Origin: Acidobacteriota bacterium
GTDB lineage: Bacteria; Acidobacteriota; Thermoanaerobaculia; Multivoradales; SZUA-115
Direction of reading: 5' to 3'
Assembly (NCBI GenBank): GCA_024277255.1
Contig: JAJRVQ010000170.1
Location: forward strand, 1-64,000
Length of the DNA: 64,000 bases
Under the pieces are notes generated by a model, which worked only from the letters and a program-made list of their open reading frames with translations, was not told where the DNA came from and ran no database searches. The position numbers and the translations under genes were made by a program. Numbering within the stretch: position 1 is the first letter of the stretch; every line of letters begins with the position of its first letter. Shown piece after piece: positions 1 through 9,997 of this stretch.

Positions 1-119
1 AGGGGTTGGGCGGTGAACTCGAGGTGCAGAGCCACAACGGCCTGCGGTTGACGGTGATTCTGCCGCTGGATCGCTCGCGCGACGCAGGTGAGGTGGCGCT
101 GGCCGGGGCAGCTTCGTGA
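1..119 (+). CDS. C-terminal fragment of sensor histidine kinase (5' end outside window)
   Basis: Reads ...GGELEVQSHNGLRLTVILPLDRSRDAGEVALAGAAS* and overlaps the start of a NarL-type response regulator. Confidence 0.6.
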   Translation, partial: GLGGELEVQSHNGLRLTVILPLDRSRDAGEVALAGAAS

Positions 120-718
120 TCCGGGTTCTCATCGCCGAGGATCAGGCGATGGTCCTCGGTGCTCTGGCCGCACTTCTCCAGATCGAAGCGGACATCGAGG
201 TCGTGGGCCAGGCGCGGGACGGCCAAGAGGCGCTGGCTCTGGCTGCTGAATTGGACCCGGACGTGGTCCTTACCGACATCGAAATGCCGAAGATGACCGG
301 TCTGGAGCTGGCCACGGAGCTGCGCCGTCGCAAGGCCCGCCAGCGGGTGGTGATCGTCACCACCTTCGCTCGCGCGGGCTATCTGCGCCGCGCCCTTGAA
401 GCCGGTGCCTCCGGCTACCTGCTCAAGGACTCGCCGGCCGAGGAGTTGGCCAACTCGTTGCGCCGGGTCGCCGCAGGCGGTAGGGCGATCGATCCCGAAC
501 TGGCGGCCGAAGCCTGGACCGAAGCCGATCCGCTGACCGATCGCGAACGCCAGGTGCTGCGCCTGGCGGGGGAAGGGCGGCCGACCGCCGCCATCGCCGC
601 CGAACTCCATCTTTCAGAAGGCACGGTACGCAACTACCTTTCTGAAGCGATCAGCAAACTCGGCGCCGCCAACCGCGTCGAAGCGGCCCGACTGGCCCGA
701 CACAAGGGCTGGCTTTGA
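116..718 (+). CDS. NarL/LuxR-family response regulator
   Basis: Receiver domain (IRVLIAEDQAMV, DVVLTDIEMP) plus LuxR HTH (LTDRERQVLRLAGEGRPTAAIAAELHLSEGTVRNYLSEAISKLGA). Confidence 0.93.
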   Translation: MIRVLIAEDQAMVLGALAALLQIEADIEVVGQARDGQEALALAAELDPDVVLTDIEMPKMTGLELATELRRRKARQRVVIVTTFARAGYLRRALEAGASGYLLKDSPAEELANSLRRVAAGGRAIDPELAAEAWTEADPLTDRERQVLRLAGEGRPTAAIAAELHLSEGTVRNYLSEAISKLGAANRVEAARLARHKGWL

Positions 719-741
719 GGGGTGGAGTGGCCAGTCGTCGC

Positions 742-1077
742 TCACAACGAGGGAGGTGTCGGTTGTGTTGCCACGTGATTGGGGGTGTCTCGGTCTTCGG
801 AGTCATTTGCCAGGGAGGAGGGCGAAGTTCCCTGGAGAATCAATTGCAGGAACTTCACAGCCAGCACTAACTGGACGGTTCCTAGGGCGAGAATCCAGAG
901 AGACAGCTGGAGAGCGGGTGGTTCAAATAGGCCGACTCCTTGCAACCCTAATGTATGGAGTCGAGACACTCCGAATGAGAGAGTCGGAGCGCTTAGGATA
1001 CAAAGACTCCAAAGGAGAATCCTGCTGCCCAGGCGTAGAATCGGTATGTTCTTCGACGCGGTGACCTGAATCTTCAC
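742..1077 (-). CDS. small putative membrane protein, unknown function
   Basis: 111 aa ORF with two hydrophobic stretches; no recognised family. Confidence 0.35.
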   Translation of the reverse strand: MKIQVTASKNIPILRLGSRILLWSLCILSAPTLSFGVSRLHTLGLQGVGLFEPPALQLSLWILALGTVQLVLAVKFLQLILQGTSPSSLANDSEDRDTPNHVATQPTPPSL

Positions 1078-1104
1078 GAGATGTTATTCCCCCATTCTAA
1101 GAGC

Positions 1105-1974
1105 TTACACAGGAGCCTGAGCGCAGGTTCTGTTGCAGAGTGTGAATAGGTAGCTGGCGTTGTTGTTGCATAGTGCTTCATTGCTCCGACACAGGTTGAG
1201 GCTGGTCTGCTGAATCGCGACGCAGGCAGCAAGACAGATTCCGCCGATTATTGGGTTTATGACGGCTGTGGCGGCACAAGCAACCGAACATTCGAGGAGG
1301 ACCAAGGCGGCGGCGTCCGCGCAATCGTAGTAGTTGGATGTGCAGAGTATCCTGTTGTCTATCCGCTCGTCGTAGCACCGCTGGTGGCAGGGGTCATCGC
1401 AGTCTGGAGTAGCTGGAGTCGGAGGGCTCGGTTGCCTCTCCAGCGCTGTCCTAGCGGCTCCGGCCAAGGCCGACTCTTCGTCGAGGGTCACGCCCAGTGG
1501 CAAGAATACGACCAAGTCTTGGTCGAGGGAAGCTGAGGTTGCGCCATAGTTGAGATGAAATACTTCGCCGAAGACATAGGTACTGGAGCCTGTGCTTGGA
1601 TTCATGAGGAGTCCGGCAGCGATGAACTGATGATGAATCGAAAGGCTTCCTCCAATGAACGGATTGGTGGGCACATCCCAGCGAGCGGATTCCACGAAGA
1701 TCCCGGAGGCCTGACTTCCCTCTAGCCTGGAAGTGACGAGGTCCACGGCCCAAGAAGGATTGTGGAGGTTGGCTGTTGTCAGCAGCATGCTTGAGGATCC
1801 TTCCTCGTAGGTAAGGCCAAAGGTCTCCGACCAGATTTGCTCTCGAACCCGCAGAATCTCCTCGTTTGAAAGCAGGGGCGCCAAATCTCCACTCGGCGCG
1901 ACTTGACCAGTAACTTGACGAGGGCAGAATGCAGCGATGGCAAAGCAAAGCAGCAGTTTCAAGGAAGCTTTCAA
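1105..1974 (-). CDS. secreted protein with Cys-rich C-terminus, unknown function
   Basis: Signal peptide MKASLKLLLCFAIAAFCPRQVTG; C-terminal CDDPCHQRCYDERIDNRILCTSNYYDC... Confidence 0.6.
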   Translation of the reverse strand: MKASLKLLLCFAIAAFCPRQVTGQVAPSGDLAPLLSNEEILRVREQIWSETFGLTYEEGSSSMLLTTANLHNPSWAVDLVTSRLEGSQASGIFVESARWDVPTNPFIGGSLSIHHQFIAAGLLMNPSTGSSTYVFGEVFHLNYGATSASLDQDLVVFLPLGVTLDEESALAGAARTALERQPSPPTPATPDCDDPCHQRCYDERIDNRILCTSNYYDCADAAALVLLECSVACAATAVINPIIGGICLAACVAIQQTSLNLCRSNEALCNNNASYLFTLCNRTCAQAPV

Positions 1975-2170
1975 GTCGGATCTCCTTTCGCTCGGTTCAG
2001 ATGAGCTCCGTGAGCTAAGAGTGGATAGAGAAATATCGCGTAGGCAGTAATTGTGATATTATACTGATCCTTTTTCAAGGGTCAAGGTGTAGCCGGATGC
2101 GTCGTGAGGCCACTGCTGATTTGTGCATGCATCGGCAAGTCTCTATACTGGGTCGCCTCACCTGACCAAT

Positions 2171-4459
2171 ATGAGGAGTGCCATGGCTTCCACGCTACGT
2201 AAGACTTTTCTGCTCGCCACCATCGCTGTGCTGCCGGTCTTGTGGCTGCACTCCTCCGGCAAGGCGGCCCCGACGGAGGCCGGTCCGCTGGCCAATCCGA
2301 TCATGTTCGTGACTCAGGTGCCGATCCCGGCCGATTTCGCGACTGTCGGGTCGGTCTTCGCCAACCATCTGGGTGCCGTGGCACAAACGGGGCGTGGGGG
2401 CGATTTGTGGATTCGCTATCCCGACGGCACATTGCGCAATCTGACCGCCGAGGCCGGCTTCGGGGTCGATGGCTTCCAAGGTGCGAACTCGATCGCGGTG
2501 CGCAATCCTGCGGTGCATTGGAACGGCCAGAAGGCGGTTCTCAGCATGGTGATCGGCGCACCGGTGCAGCAGTTCGTGTGGGAGCAGTATTTCTGGCAGC
2601 TCTATGAAGTGACCGGCTTCGATGCCGGCGGCACCGTGTCCATCACCAAGGTCGCCGGCCAGCCCACGGGCGCCAACAACGTCAGCCCGGTCTACGCCTC
2701 GGACGGCCGGATTCTCTTCGTCTCGGATCGTCCCCGCGGCGGCGAGCCGCACCTCTATCCACAGCTCGACGAGTATGAGTCGACCGACTCCAACACCGGC
2801 ATCTGGAGCCTCGATCCAGCCAGCGGAGAGCTGTCGCTGCTGCAGCATGCGCCCTCCGGCTCCTTCGACCCGATCGTCGATTCCTTCGGCCGGGTGGTGT
2901 TCACCCGCTGGGACCACTTGCAGCGCGATCAGCAGGCGGATGCCGATGCGCTCAACGGCAATCCGTACGGCACCTTCAACTATGCCGACGAGAGCGCCGG
3001 TGCGGCGCTGCTCGACAATCGCGACGAGCTCTTTCCCGAACCACGGCCATCGCGTACCGACCTGCTGGCGGGGACCAACCTCGAAGGTCACACCATCAAC
3101 CACTTCTTTCCGTGGACGGTCGAGCAAGACGGCCGCAGCGAGGAAGTGGTGATTCACCTGGGCAGGCACGAACTGCACGACTATTTCAACCGCAGCATGA
3201 ACGACGACCCGAACCTCTTCGAGTTCATCGACGCCAATTCGGGGCGGACCAATCCCAACTCGATTACCAACTTCCTGCAAATCGCGGAAGACCCCTTAGC
3301 CGCCGGCACTTACGTGGGGGTGGACGCGCCGGAGTTTCAGACCCACGCCGCGGGCCAACTGATCGCCCTGTCGGCGGCTCCCGGTCGCAATCCGGACGAG
3401 GTGACGATCTCCTACCTGACCGACCCGGTGACGCGCACGGTGACCCCGGACGGGCAAGCGCCGCCGGCCGGCCACTCCGGTTTCTACCGCAACCCGCTGG
3501 TGAGCGCGGACGGTCAACTCCTCGCTTCGCATACATCGGAGACGCGGTCTGCCGGCAACGAGGGGAGCCGCGCCAGCCCGGTGCCGCGGTACCGTTTCCG
3601 CTTGACCACCCTGGTCAGCGGTGCCAACGGTTTCATGGTGGCGGGCCCGCCTCTGACTTCCGGGATCAGCAAGAGCCTCAGCTACTACGACCCGGACGTC
3701 TTGGTGAGCTACTCGGGGGAACTCTGGGAACTCGATGCGGTGGAAGTACGGTCGCGGCCCGCTCCCCCCGGCGTCCCAGCTCCAGTGCTCGCCGCGCCGG
3801 AGGCGCAAGTCTTCTTGCAGGCAGGGGTCAACCCGTCGTTGATCAGGGCCGATCTCGCAGCGCGCGGACTGGCCTTGATGGTCATTCGCGATGCCACCAC
3901 CCGCGACGGCGGTGACCATCAGCAGCCCTTCAACCTGCGGGTGCCCGGCGGAGTCGAGACGATCGGAGCCGCCGGCAAGGTGTACGACGTGTCGTTCCTG
4001 CAACTGTTCCAGAGTGACCAGATCCGTGGCATCGGCGGCCTCACCAACCCGCGGCAAGGCCGCCGGGTGCTGGCCCAGTTCTTACACGATCCGGCCGCCG
4101 TTGCGCTCAACCCGGTTGTCCCGGGAGCACCGCAAGGCTCGGCTTCGATCGCGCTGGATGGCTCGGTCGCCGCCTTCGTTCCGGCGCGGCGCGCTCTCGC
4201 CTGGCAGCTGACCGAGCCCGACGCCACGCCGGTGGTGCGCGAGCGCTACTGGCTCACCTACCAGCCCGGCGAGATTCGAGCTTGCGACGGCTGCCACGGC
4301 GTCAATACCGCCAACCAGGCGGGAGGTCCGGCAGCGCAGAACCCGCCGCAGGCCCTGGCGGATCTTCTCGCCCACTGGAAGCTCGAGACAGGCGCCATCT
4401 TCTCGAACGGCTTTGAATCCGGCGGTGCCGGCGGTTGGGCGGCGGTGCAGAATCGATAG
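2171..4459 (+). CDS. secreted PD40/HzsA-like beta-propeller protein with CxxCH motif
   Basis: Signal peptide after MRSAMASTLRKTFLLATIAVLPVLWL; repeats of ILFVSDRPRGG type; CDGCHG near C-terminus; ends in IFSNGFESGGAGGW. Confidence 0.7.
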   Translation: MRSAMASTLRKTFLLATIAVLPVLWLHSSGKAAPTEAGPLANPIMFVTQVPIPADFATVGSVFANHLGAVAQTGRGGDLWIRYPDGTLRNLTAEAGFGVDGFQGANSIAVRNPAVHWNGQKAVLSMVIGAPVQQFVWEQYFWQLYEVTGFDAGGTVSITKVAGQPTGANNVSPVYASDGRILFVSDRPRGGEPHLYPQLDEYESTDSNTGIWSLDPASGELSLLQHAPSGSFDPIVDSFGRVVFTRWDHLQRDQQADADALNGNPYGTFNYADESAGAALLDNRDELFPEPRPSRTDLLAGTNLEGHTINHFFPWTVEQDGRSEEVVIHLGRHELHDYFNRSMNDDPNLFEFIDANSGRTNPNSITNFLQIAEDPLAAGTYVGVDAPEFQTHAAGQLIALSAAPGRNPDEVTISYLTDPVTRTVTPDGQAPPAGHSGFYRNPLVSADGQLLASHTSETRSAGNEGSRASPVPRYRFRLTTLVSGANGFMVAGPPLTSGISKSLSYYDPDVLVSYSGELWELDAVEVRSRPAPPGVPAPVLAAPEAQVFLQAGVNPSLIRADLAARGLALMVIRDATTRDGGDHQQPFNLRVPGGVETIGAAGKVYDVSFLQLFQSDQIRGIGGLTNPRQGRRVLAQFLHDPAAVALNPVVPGAPQGSASIALDGSVAAFVPARRALAWQLTEPDATPVVRERYWLTYQPGEIRACDGCHGVNTANQAGGPAAQNPPQALADLLAHWKLETGAIFSNGFESGGAGGWAAVQNR

Positions 4460-4471
4460 GTACGATCCACG

Positions 4472-5533
4472 GTGAAGGGTCCGGCGGCGGGCTCCACAGG
4501 GCGGTGGTGTGCGCCGGTCGCCATCGTTGTTGCCCTGCTCGTGGCCACGGCCTGCCGGCAACCCACAGCCGAGCCGGATCGGCCGCAGGTCCATTTCGCG
4601 GGCGAGACCATGGGCACCACCTTCTCGATCACGGTGGTCGGCCCTGAAGCCGAAAGAGAGGCCGAGGCGCTGCGGATTGCGGTGAGCCGGGTGCTCGATC
4701 AGGTCGACCGGCGGATGTCGACCTACCGCGCAGACTCCGAACTCTCCCGCTTCAACCGCGCTTCTTGGGAGGCGCCGTTCGAGTTTTCGCCGCAGACTTT
4801 CGGGCTCTTCGAGCGGGCGCTCGAGATCGCCGCCGCCTCGGGTGGCCTCTTCGACATCACCGTCGGCCCGCTGGTCAACGCGTACGGCTTCGGTCCCGAC
4901 CAACGAGAGCTGCTTCCTTCCAGCGAGGAGCTAGCCTCGCTGCGCCAGCGAGTCGGCCATCACCTCCTCGAACTGGATGGCGACCGGCGAACGGTGCGCA
5001 AGCTCCATCCCGATCTCTACTGCGACCTTTCGGGGATCGCTAAGGGTTATGCGGTGGATCGGCTGGCCGAGGCCCTGGCCGGCCGCGGAATCGCCGACTA
5101 CCTGATCGAGGTCGGAGGGGAGATGAAGGCGGCCGGCCGGCGCGCCGACGGCGAGTTCTGGCGCATCGGCATCGAGCGGCCGACGGCAGAGCCGGGACAA
5201 CTTCAGCGGCAGATCTCCCTCGACGACATGGCGATCGCCACCAGTGGTGATTACCGTAATTTCCGCATGGTCGATGGCCGACGGATCCACCATCTGATCG
5301 ATCCGCGCAGTGGCCGGCCGGCGGAGCACTCGCTGGCTTCGGTGACCGTGCTGCACCGAGACTGCGCCACCGCGGACGGCTGGGCGACAGCGCTGATGGT
5401 GGCCGGTCCCGAGGAAGGTTGGCGGCTCGCCGAACGGGCAGGGCTGGCGGTGCTTTTTACCGTGCGCAGGCAAGACGGCTCTTTCGACCAGCGCCCCAAC
5501 CCTCTCTTCGACGCCGCGACCACCCGGCCTTGA
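4472..5533 (+). CDS. apbE: FAD:protein FMN transferase (ApbE family lipoprotein)
   Basis: MGTTFSITVVG, DLSGIAKGYAVDRLAEAL, YLIEVGGEMKAAG, HLIDPRSGRPA motifs. Confidence 0.93.
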   Translation: MKGPAAGSTGRWCAPVAIVVALLVATACRQPTAEPDRPQVHFAGETMGTTFSITVVGPEAEREAEALRIAVSRVLDQVDRRMSTYRADSELSRFNRASWEAPFEFSPQTFGLFERALEIAAASGGLFDITVGPLVNAYGFGPDQRELLPSSEELASLRQRVGHHLLELDGDRRTVRKLHPDLYCDLSGIAKGYAVDRLAEALAGRGIADYLIEVGGEMKAAGRRADGEFWRIGIERPTAEPGQLQRQISLDDMAIATSGDYRNFRMVDGRRIHHLIDPRSGRPAEHSLASVTVLHRDCATADGWATALMVAGPEEGWRLAERAGLAVLFTVRRQDGSFDQRPNPLFDAATTRP

Positions 5534-5694
5534 GCTTCGCCTCGCCACGGCCATTGATCTAGGTCAAGGAACCGGCGCCGGTCTCGCCATAACCTCGGGG
5601 CCACTCTGGTGGCGAGGGGACTGTACTTGCAGCCTTCGCAGTCGACTGTGATGAGGAGTTCAACTCTGACCCAGCGCTCAAAGGAGCTATCGAA

Positions 5695-6924
5695 ATGAGA
5701 CTGAGAGCACCCTTGACGGCGGCGCTGGTCGCCATTCTTCTTGCCGGACCCGCCTGGGCGGCGGATCCTCCGGCATCGGTCGAGGAGCGGCTAGAGCGAC
5801 TGGAGCGGTTGTTTGAGAAACTGGCCGCCGAGAATGAGAACCTGCGCCGGGAGAATGCCGAGCTGAAGGCTAGGCAAGAGGAGACGGACGAGAAAGTCGA
5901 GGTCGTGGCGGACTCCTTTCTGATCGACCCCGGCGCGGCGGAGGCGGACGAAAAGAGGCTGCATATCGGTGGGTACGGCGAGATGCACTACAACAACCTC
6001 GATAGCACGGAGGAGATCGATTTTCACCGCCTGGTCACCTACCTGGGCTATGAGTTCAGCGACAAGACACGGTTCTTCTCGGAACTTGAGGTGGAGCATG
6101 CGATCGCCGGAGAGGGGCAGGTCGGCGAGGTCGAGGTCGAGCAGGCTTACATCGAGCATGACCTGAGCGAGAACGCTAGCGCCAAGTTCGGTCTCTTGCT
6201 GATCCCGGTCGGCATCCTCAACGAGACCCACGAGCCGCCGGCCTTCTACGGGGTCGAGCGCAACCCGGTAGAGACCAACATCATCCCGGCCACCTGGTGG
6301 GAGGGTGGTCTTGGTTACCGCCACCGTTTTGGCCAAGGCTGGAGCTTCGATCTGGCGCTCACCTCCGGTTTGCAGACACCGCTTGAAGGCGCCGGCGCCT
6401 TCCTGATCCGCAAGGGTCGCCAGAAAGGGGGGAAGGCGTCGGCGGAGGGTCTTGCCCTGACCAGCCGGCTGAAATGGACGGCTATTCCGGGCGTTGAAGT
6501 CGGCGCAACCTTCCAGTATCAAGACGACATCACCCAGGGGGCGCTCGGGGTCGATGCCACCCTGTTCGAGGTGCACACCGCCATCCAGAAGGCCACGCCC
6601 GGCCGTGGCTCCGTCGGTCTGCGTGCGCTCTATGCACGATGGGATCTGGGCGGCACCGAGCCGGCGGCGGTGGGCCGCGATCAGCAGGAAGGGTTCTATA
6701 TCGAGCCGTCGTACAGGTTCGGCGACAGGTTTGGCTTGTTCGTCCGCTATTCCGAGTGGGACAACAATGCCGGTAACCTGGCCGACACGACGCGAGAACA
6801 AGCGGAATTCGGCTTCAACTATTGGTTGCTCCCCAACGTGGTCATCAAGGCTGATTATGTGGACCAAAGCGGCGCCGCGGACGATAGTGGCTTCAACTTG
6901 GGGTTTGGCTACAGTTTTCCTTAG
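5695..6924 (+). CDS. outer-membrane porin with N-terminal coiled coil
   Basis: Signal peptide, EERLERLERLFEKLAAENENLRRENAEL coiled coil, alternating beta-strand pattern, terminal FGYSFP. Confidence 0.8.
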   Translation: MRLRAPLTAALVAILLAGPAWAADPPASVEERLERLERLFEKLAAENENLRRENAELKARQEETDEKVEVVADSFLIDPGAAEADEKRLHIGGYGEMHYNNLDSTEEIDFHRLVTYLGYEFSDKTRFFSELEVEHAIAGEGQVGEVEVEQAYIEHDLSENASAKFGLLLIPVGILNETHEPPAFYGVERNPVETNIIPATWWEGGLGYRHRFGQGWSFDLALTSGLQTPLEGAGAFLIRKGRQKGGKASAEGLALTSRLKWTAIPGVEVGATFQYQDDITQGALGVDATLFEVHTAIQKATPGRGSVGLRALYARWDLGGTEPAAVGRDQQEGFYIEPSYRFGDRFGLFVRYSEWDNNAGNLADTTREQAEFGFNYWLLPNVVIKADYVDQSGAADDSGFNLGFGYSFP

Positions 6925-6926
6925 CG

Positions 6927-7490
6927 ATGAGAGCTACGATTCACTCCGTTACCCTTGGGCTGTGCGGTCTTTTGTTCATGGCTTTCGCCTCGGCTGAAAT
7001 GACCGCGGACTCCTCAGTACACAGTGTCTATCAGCAGCCGGCGGACTTTCTGCAAGAGGTCTTTGCCGGTGAGGCGCCGACTCCCGAGGTGCTTTGGATC
7101 ACCAAGTCGCTGCGCCCGGAGGTCGAACGCATCATGGGACACAGTCTGGGAGTGTTGCGCGTTCGCTACTGGCGCCGCGGAGAGCGAACGGCGTGGATTT
7201 TGGATGAGATCGGCAAGGACAAGCCGATCACTACCGGCATCGTGATCGACGATGGCCGCATCGAACGCACCAAGGTGCTGATCTTTCGAGAGTCCAGGGG
7301 CTGGGAAGTGCGTTACCCTGCCTTCGTGGAGCAGTTCAAAGGGGCAGAATTGGAAGGCAAGCGACTGGATCGCCGTATCGACGGCATCACTGGCGCGACG
7401 CTGTCGGTGCACGCGGTGACCAAAGTGTCGCACCTGGCCCTGTTTTTCCATCAGCGTGTGACTGCTACGAGTCACAGCGACCTGCAATGA
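6927..7490 (+). CDS. FMN-binding domain protein (ApbE substrate-type)
   Basis: DGITGATLSVHAVTK matches the S/T-GAT flavinylation motif; signal peptide; adjacent to apbE. Confidence 0.83.
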   Translation: MRATIHSVTLGLCGLLFMAFASAEMTADSSVHSVYQQPADFLQEVFAGEAPTPEVLWITKSLRPEVERIMGHSLGVLRVRYWRRGERTAWILDEIGKDKPITTGIVIDDGRIERTKVLIFRESRGWEVRYPAFVEQFKGAELEGKRLDRRIDGITGATLSVHAVTKVSHLALFFHQRVTATSHSDLQ

Positions 7491-8266
7491 CCCGCCGCAG
7501 ACGCAACGACCTCACCAGCCCCCGTTCCAACCGGCGAGCCTTCCGCCGGTGGCATCGCTACTGCGGCTTCTCGGCGGCGTTGTTCGTCCTCGCGCTGGCC
7601 ACCACCGGCTTGATGCTCAACCACAGCGCTGAGCTTGGGCTCGGTTCTCGCCACATCGGTTTCGCTCCGCTCCTGGCCTGGTACGACATCGAAGGCGACT
7701 CGGAGATAACGAGCTTCAGTCTTGCCGAGAGCTGGGTGAGTTGTATCGGCGATGGAACCTTCCTCGATCGAGAGCCGCTGCCGGCCCTCGACGGTTGCCC
7801 GGTCGGCGCGGTGAACAGTGTGGGGATGTGGGTGGTGGTGACAGCGCGGGAACTCGTCCTGCTGACCGAAGGCGGAGAGTTGATCGAGCGTCTCGGACCG
7901 GCCGCGGGTGTGCCGGGCGGGATCTCGGCGGCGGGGATTCGGCCCGACGGAGCGCTGGTGGTCGACACTCCCGCCGGCTCGCTGGTCGCCGACCGAGAGT
8001 TGTTGCAATGGCAACTCCTGGGCAGTGATGCGGAGGTGACTTGGAGCCGTCCGGCCACCGCGCCGCCCGACCTGCGCGACGAGTTATTGCGTGGCTACCG
8101 GGGCCATGGTTTGACCGTCGAGCGTTTCGTCCAGGATCTGCACAGCGGCCGGCTATTCGGACGCTGGGGTATCTACGTGATGGATGGTGCCGCCGTTTTG
8201 TTGTTGACCCTGGTGGTCAGCGGACTGGCCCTGTGGCGGCGAGGCTCCACTTTCCGCCGGACCTGA
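7487..8266 (+). CDS. PepSY-associated TM domain protein
   Basis: RRWHRYCGFSAALFVLALATTGLMLNH N-terminal TM signature; VQDLHSGRLFG; second TM at the C-terminus. Confidence 0.72.
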   Translation: MTRRRRNDLTSPRSNRRAFRRWHRYCGFSAALFVLALATTGLMLNHSAELGLGSRHIGFAPLLAWYDIEGDSEITSFSLAESWVSCIGDGTFLDREPLPALDGCPVGAVNSVGMWVVVTARELVLLTEGGELIERLGPAAGVPGGISAAGIRPDGALVVDTPAGSLVADRELLQWQLLGSDAEVTWSRPATAPPDLRDELLRGYRGHGLTVERFVQDLHSGRLFGRWGIYVMDGAAVLLLTLVVSGLALWRRGSTFRRT

Positions 8267-8378
8267 GCCAACTGTGACGTCGAACCCGATGGTGGCGAAG
8301 TAGGGCCGGGTAGAATGACCTGAAACGAAGGAAAGTGCCGGGTGTTCTTGGGGTGGGTCGACGCCTCCGACTCCGGCA

Positions 8379-9290
8379 GTGAGGATCGTCGTAAGCCTAT
8401 TGAGATCAGCAGGAGGGTCTGATGAATCGCCGCCTTCAAGCCTCAGTCGAGCCAGGTTCGGGCAACGCCCCGGCGCCCGCCGAGGGGGTGACGTGAGAGT
8501 GCTCCGGCCGCCGTTCTCGTGGTTTTCGCCGATCACCGTCCTCGTCGCGTGGACGGCTCTCGCAGCCCTTGCTTGCTCGTCGCAGAGCGCATCCGCCCCG
8601 GCACCCGATGCCAAGCCCGAAGAGAAGGGCACTGCGCCGGCGACTCGCCAGCAGCCGGTCGGTTCGAAGGCATCGGATGGCGCCGGCCTGCACCATGGCA
8701 TAGACGTGTCGAGCTACAGCGGCGAGGTGGACTGGGCGAAGGTGCGCGAGGAGGGGCATACCTTCGCCTTCTTAAAGGCGACCGAGGGGGACGACCTGGC
8801 CGATCCGAGCTTTGCGCAGCAGTGGCCGAAGATCAAAGAAGCGGGTTTGATCCGCGGCGCCTATCACTTCTATGTCACCGAAGACGATCCTGAGAAGCAG
8901 GCGAGCTTCTTTATCAAGACCGTTCAGCTAGTCTCAGGCGATCTGGCGCCGGTGGTGGATATTGAGTTGATCGGCAAGAACACTCCGGCCGGTCTCGCCG
9001 AGCGGCTGAAGATTTTCACCACTCGCCTCGAAGAGCACTACGGCGTCAAGCCGATCATCTACACTGCACCCGACTTCTGGGATGAGCACCTCGGTGAAGG
9101 CTTCGGCGACCATCCACTGTGGGTTGCCGAGTACGAAACGGATCAGCCCCGCTTGCCGGTTGGGTGGAGCGACTGGCACCTCTGGCAGTGGCAGGGCGAC
9201 GCGAAGGTTCCGGGAGTCGCCGGGAGCGCTGATCTCAGCAAGGTCAATCGCGTTGGCGTGGACCTGTCGATATTGCTGATCCCTGAGTGA
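8379..9290 (+). CDS. GH25-family lysozyme-like lipoprotein (true start probably near 8493)
   Basis: HGIDVSSYSGEVDWAKVREEGHTFAFLKATEG...IRGAYHFY...PVVDIE. Confidence 0.88.
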   Translation: MRIVVSLLRSAGGSDESPPSSLSRARFGQRPGARRGGDVRVLRPPFSWFSPITVLVAWTALAALACSSQSASAPAPDAKPEEKGTAPATRQQPVGSKASDGAGLHHGIDVSSYSGEVDWAKVREEGHTFAFLKATEGDDLADPSFAQQWPKIKEAGLIRGAYHFYVTEDDPEKQASFFIKTVQLVSGDLAPVVDIELIGKNTPAGLAERLKIFTTRLEEHYGVKPIIYTAPDFWDEHLGEGFGDHPLWVAEYETDQPRLPVGWSDWHLWQWQGDAKVPGVAGSADLSKVNRVGVDLSILLIPE

Positions 9291-9334
9291 GCCTTGAGTC
9301 TTACGCTGTGGACCAAGTGGACCCCGGCGTGGCG

Positions 9335-9997
9335 TCAAGGTGGCTCTTCTTGGGGAGGGATCGTCCAAGAGAATGTCAGGGAGACATCGATTCCCGTATC
9401 TGCACCGTCTCCCGTGGTCGACTCCGCGTTGGTACCGCTCGGGCGTAGTTGGCTCGGGTTGTAGACCTCGACTCCGAGGTTGCGTTGCGCCTTCTGCGAC
9501 TTGGTGAACTTCTGCATGCCGCCGTCGTGAAGGCCGAGACGGGCCCTTCGAGCTCTGCCCTCCGCCAGACGAATCGCTTTCACCTGTTGCGCCGAGAGTT
9601 CCGACGACGAAGCCCGCAACGCGAGACCGGCGTCGGCGAGCAAGACGGCGAGATCCTGCCCGGGTTCGTCGCCCACCTGAACCTGCACTTGCACAGGTTT
9701 CCCAGCCCTCGGGATGGATAGACCGCGCACGGAGAAGCTCTCGTTGCGCAGAGTGTCGACGACGAATTCTCGGGCCTCGGCACCCTGGTATTCCACCTTC
9801 TTGCCCACCCCCGGCGGAGTGGGGACCCAGACGCCGGCCAGTTTTAGCTGCACCTTCTTGCCGTCGAGCTGCGCGTTGAGAAGGTCGCCGCGGACTACCC
9901 GCAGATCTTTGAGCTGCGCCTCTGCCGGCAACGTACCAAGAGCCAAAGCCACGACGAACACCAAGACCGAAATCCGCATCATCTCGCCCTCTCTCAT
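9335..9997 (-). CDS. secreted SNase-fold (thermonuclease-like) protein, probably degenerate
   Basis: Signal peptide plus VVRGDLLNAQLDGKKVQLKLAGVWVPTP...AREFV...AEGRARRARLGLHDGG, SNase-like layout. Confidence 0.5.
   Translation of the reverse strand: MREGEMMRISVLVFVVALALGTLPAEAQLKDLRVVRGDLLNAQLDGKKVQLKLAGVWVPTPPGVGKKVEYQGAEAREFVVDTLRNESFSVRGLSIPRAGKPVQVQVQVGDEPGQDLAVLLADAGLALRASSSELSAQQVKAIRLAEGRARRARLGLHDGGMQKFTKSQKAQRNLGVEVYNPSQLRPSGTNAESTTGDGADTGIDVSLTFSWTIPPQEEPP

Noticed and set aside
2195-3280. 361-aa minus-strand ORF opposite the beta-propeller gene
   Set aside because: Antisense of a well-supported coding frame; no domain or signal; artefact of high GC.
5791-6867. 358-aa minus-strand ORF opposite the porin gene
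   Set aside because: Antisense shadow ORF; the plus strand encodes a convincing porin.
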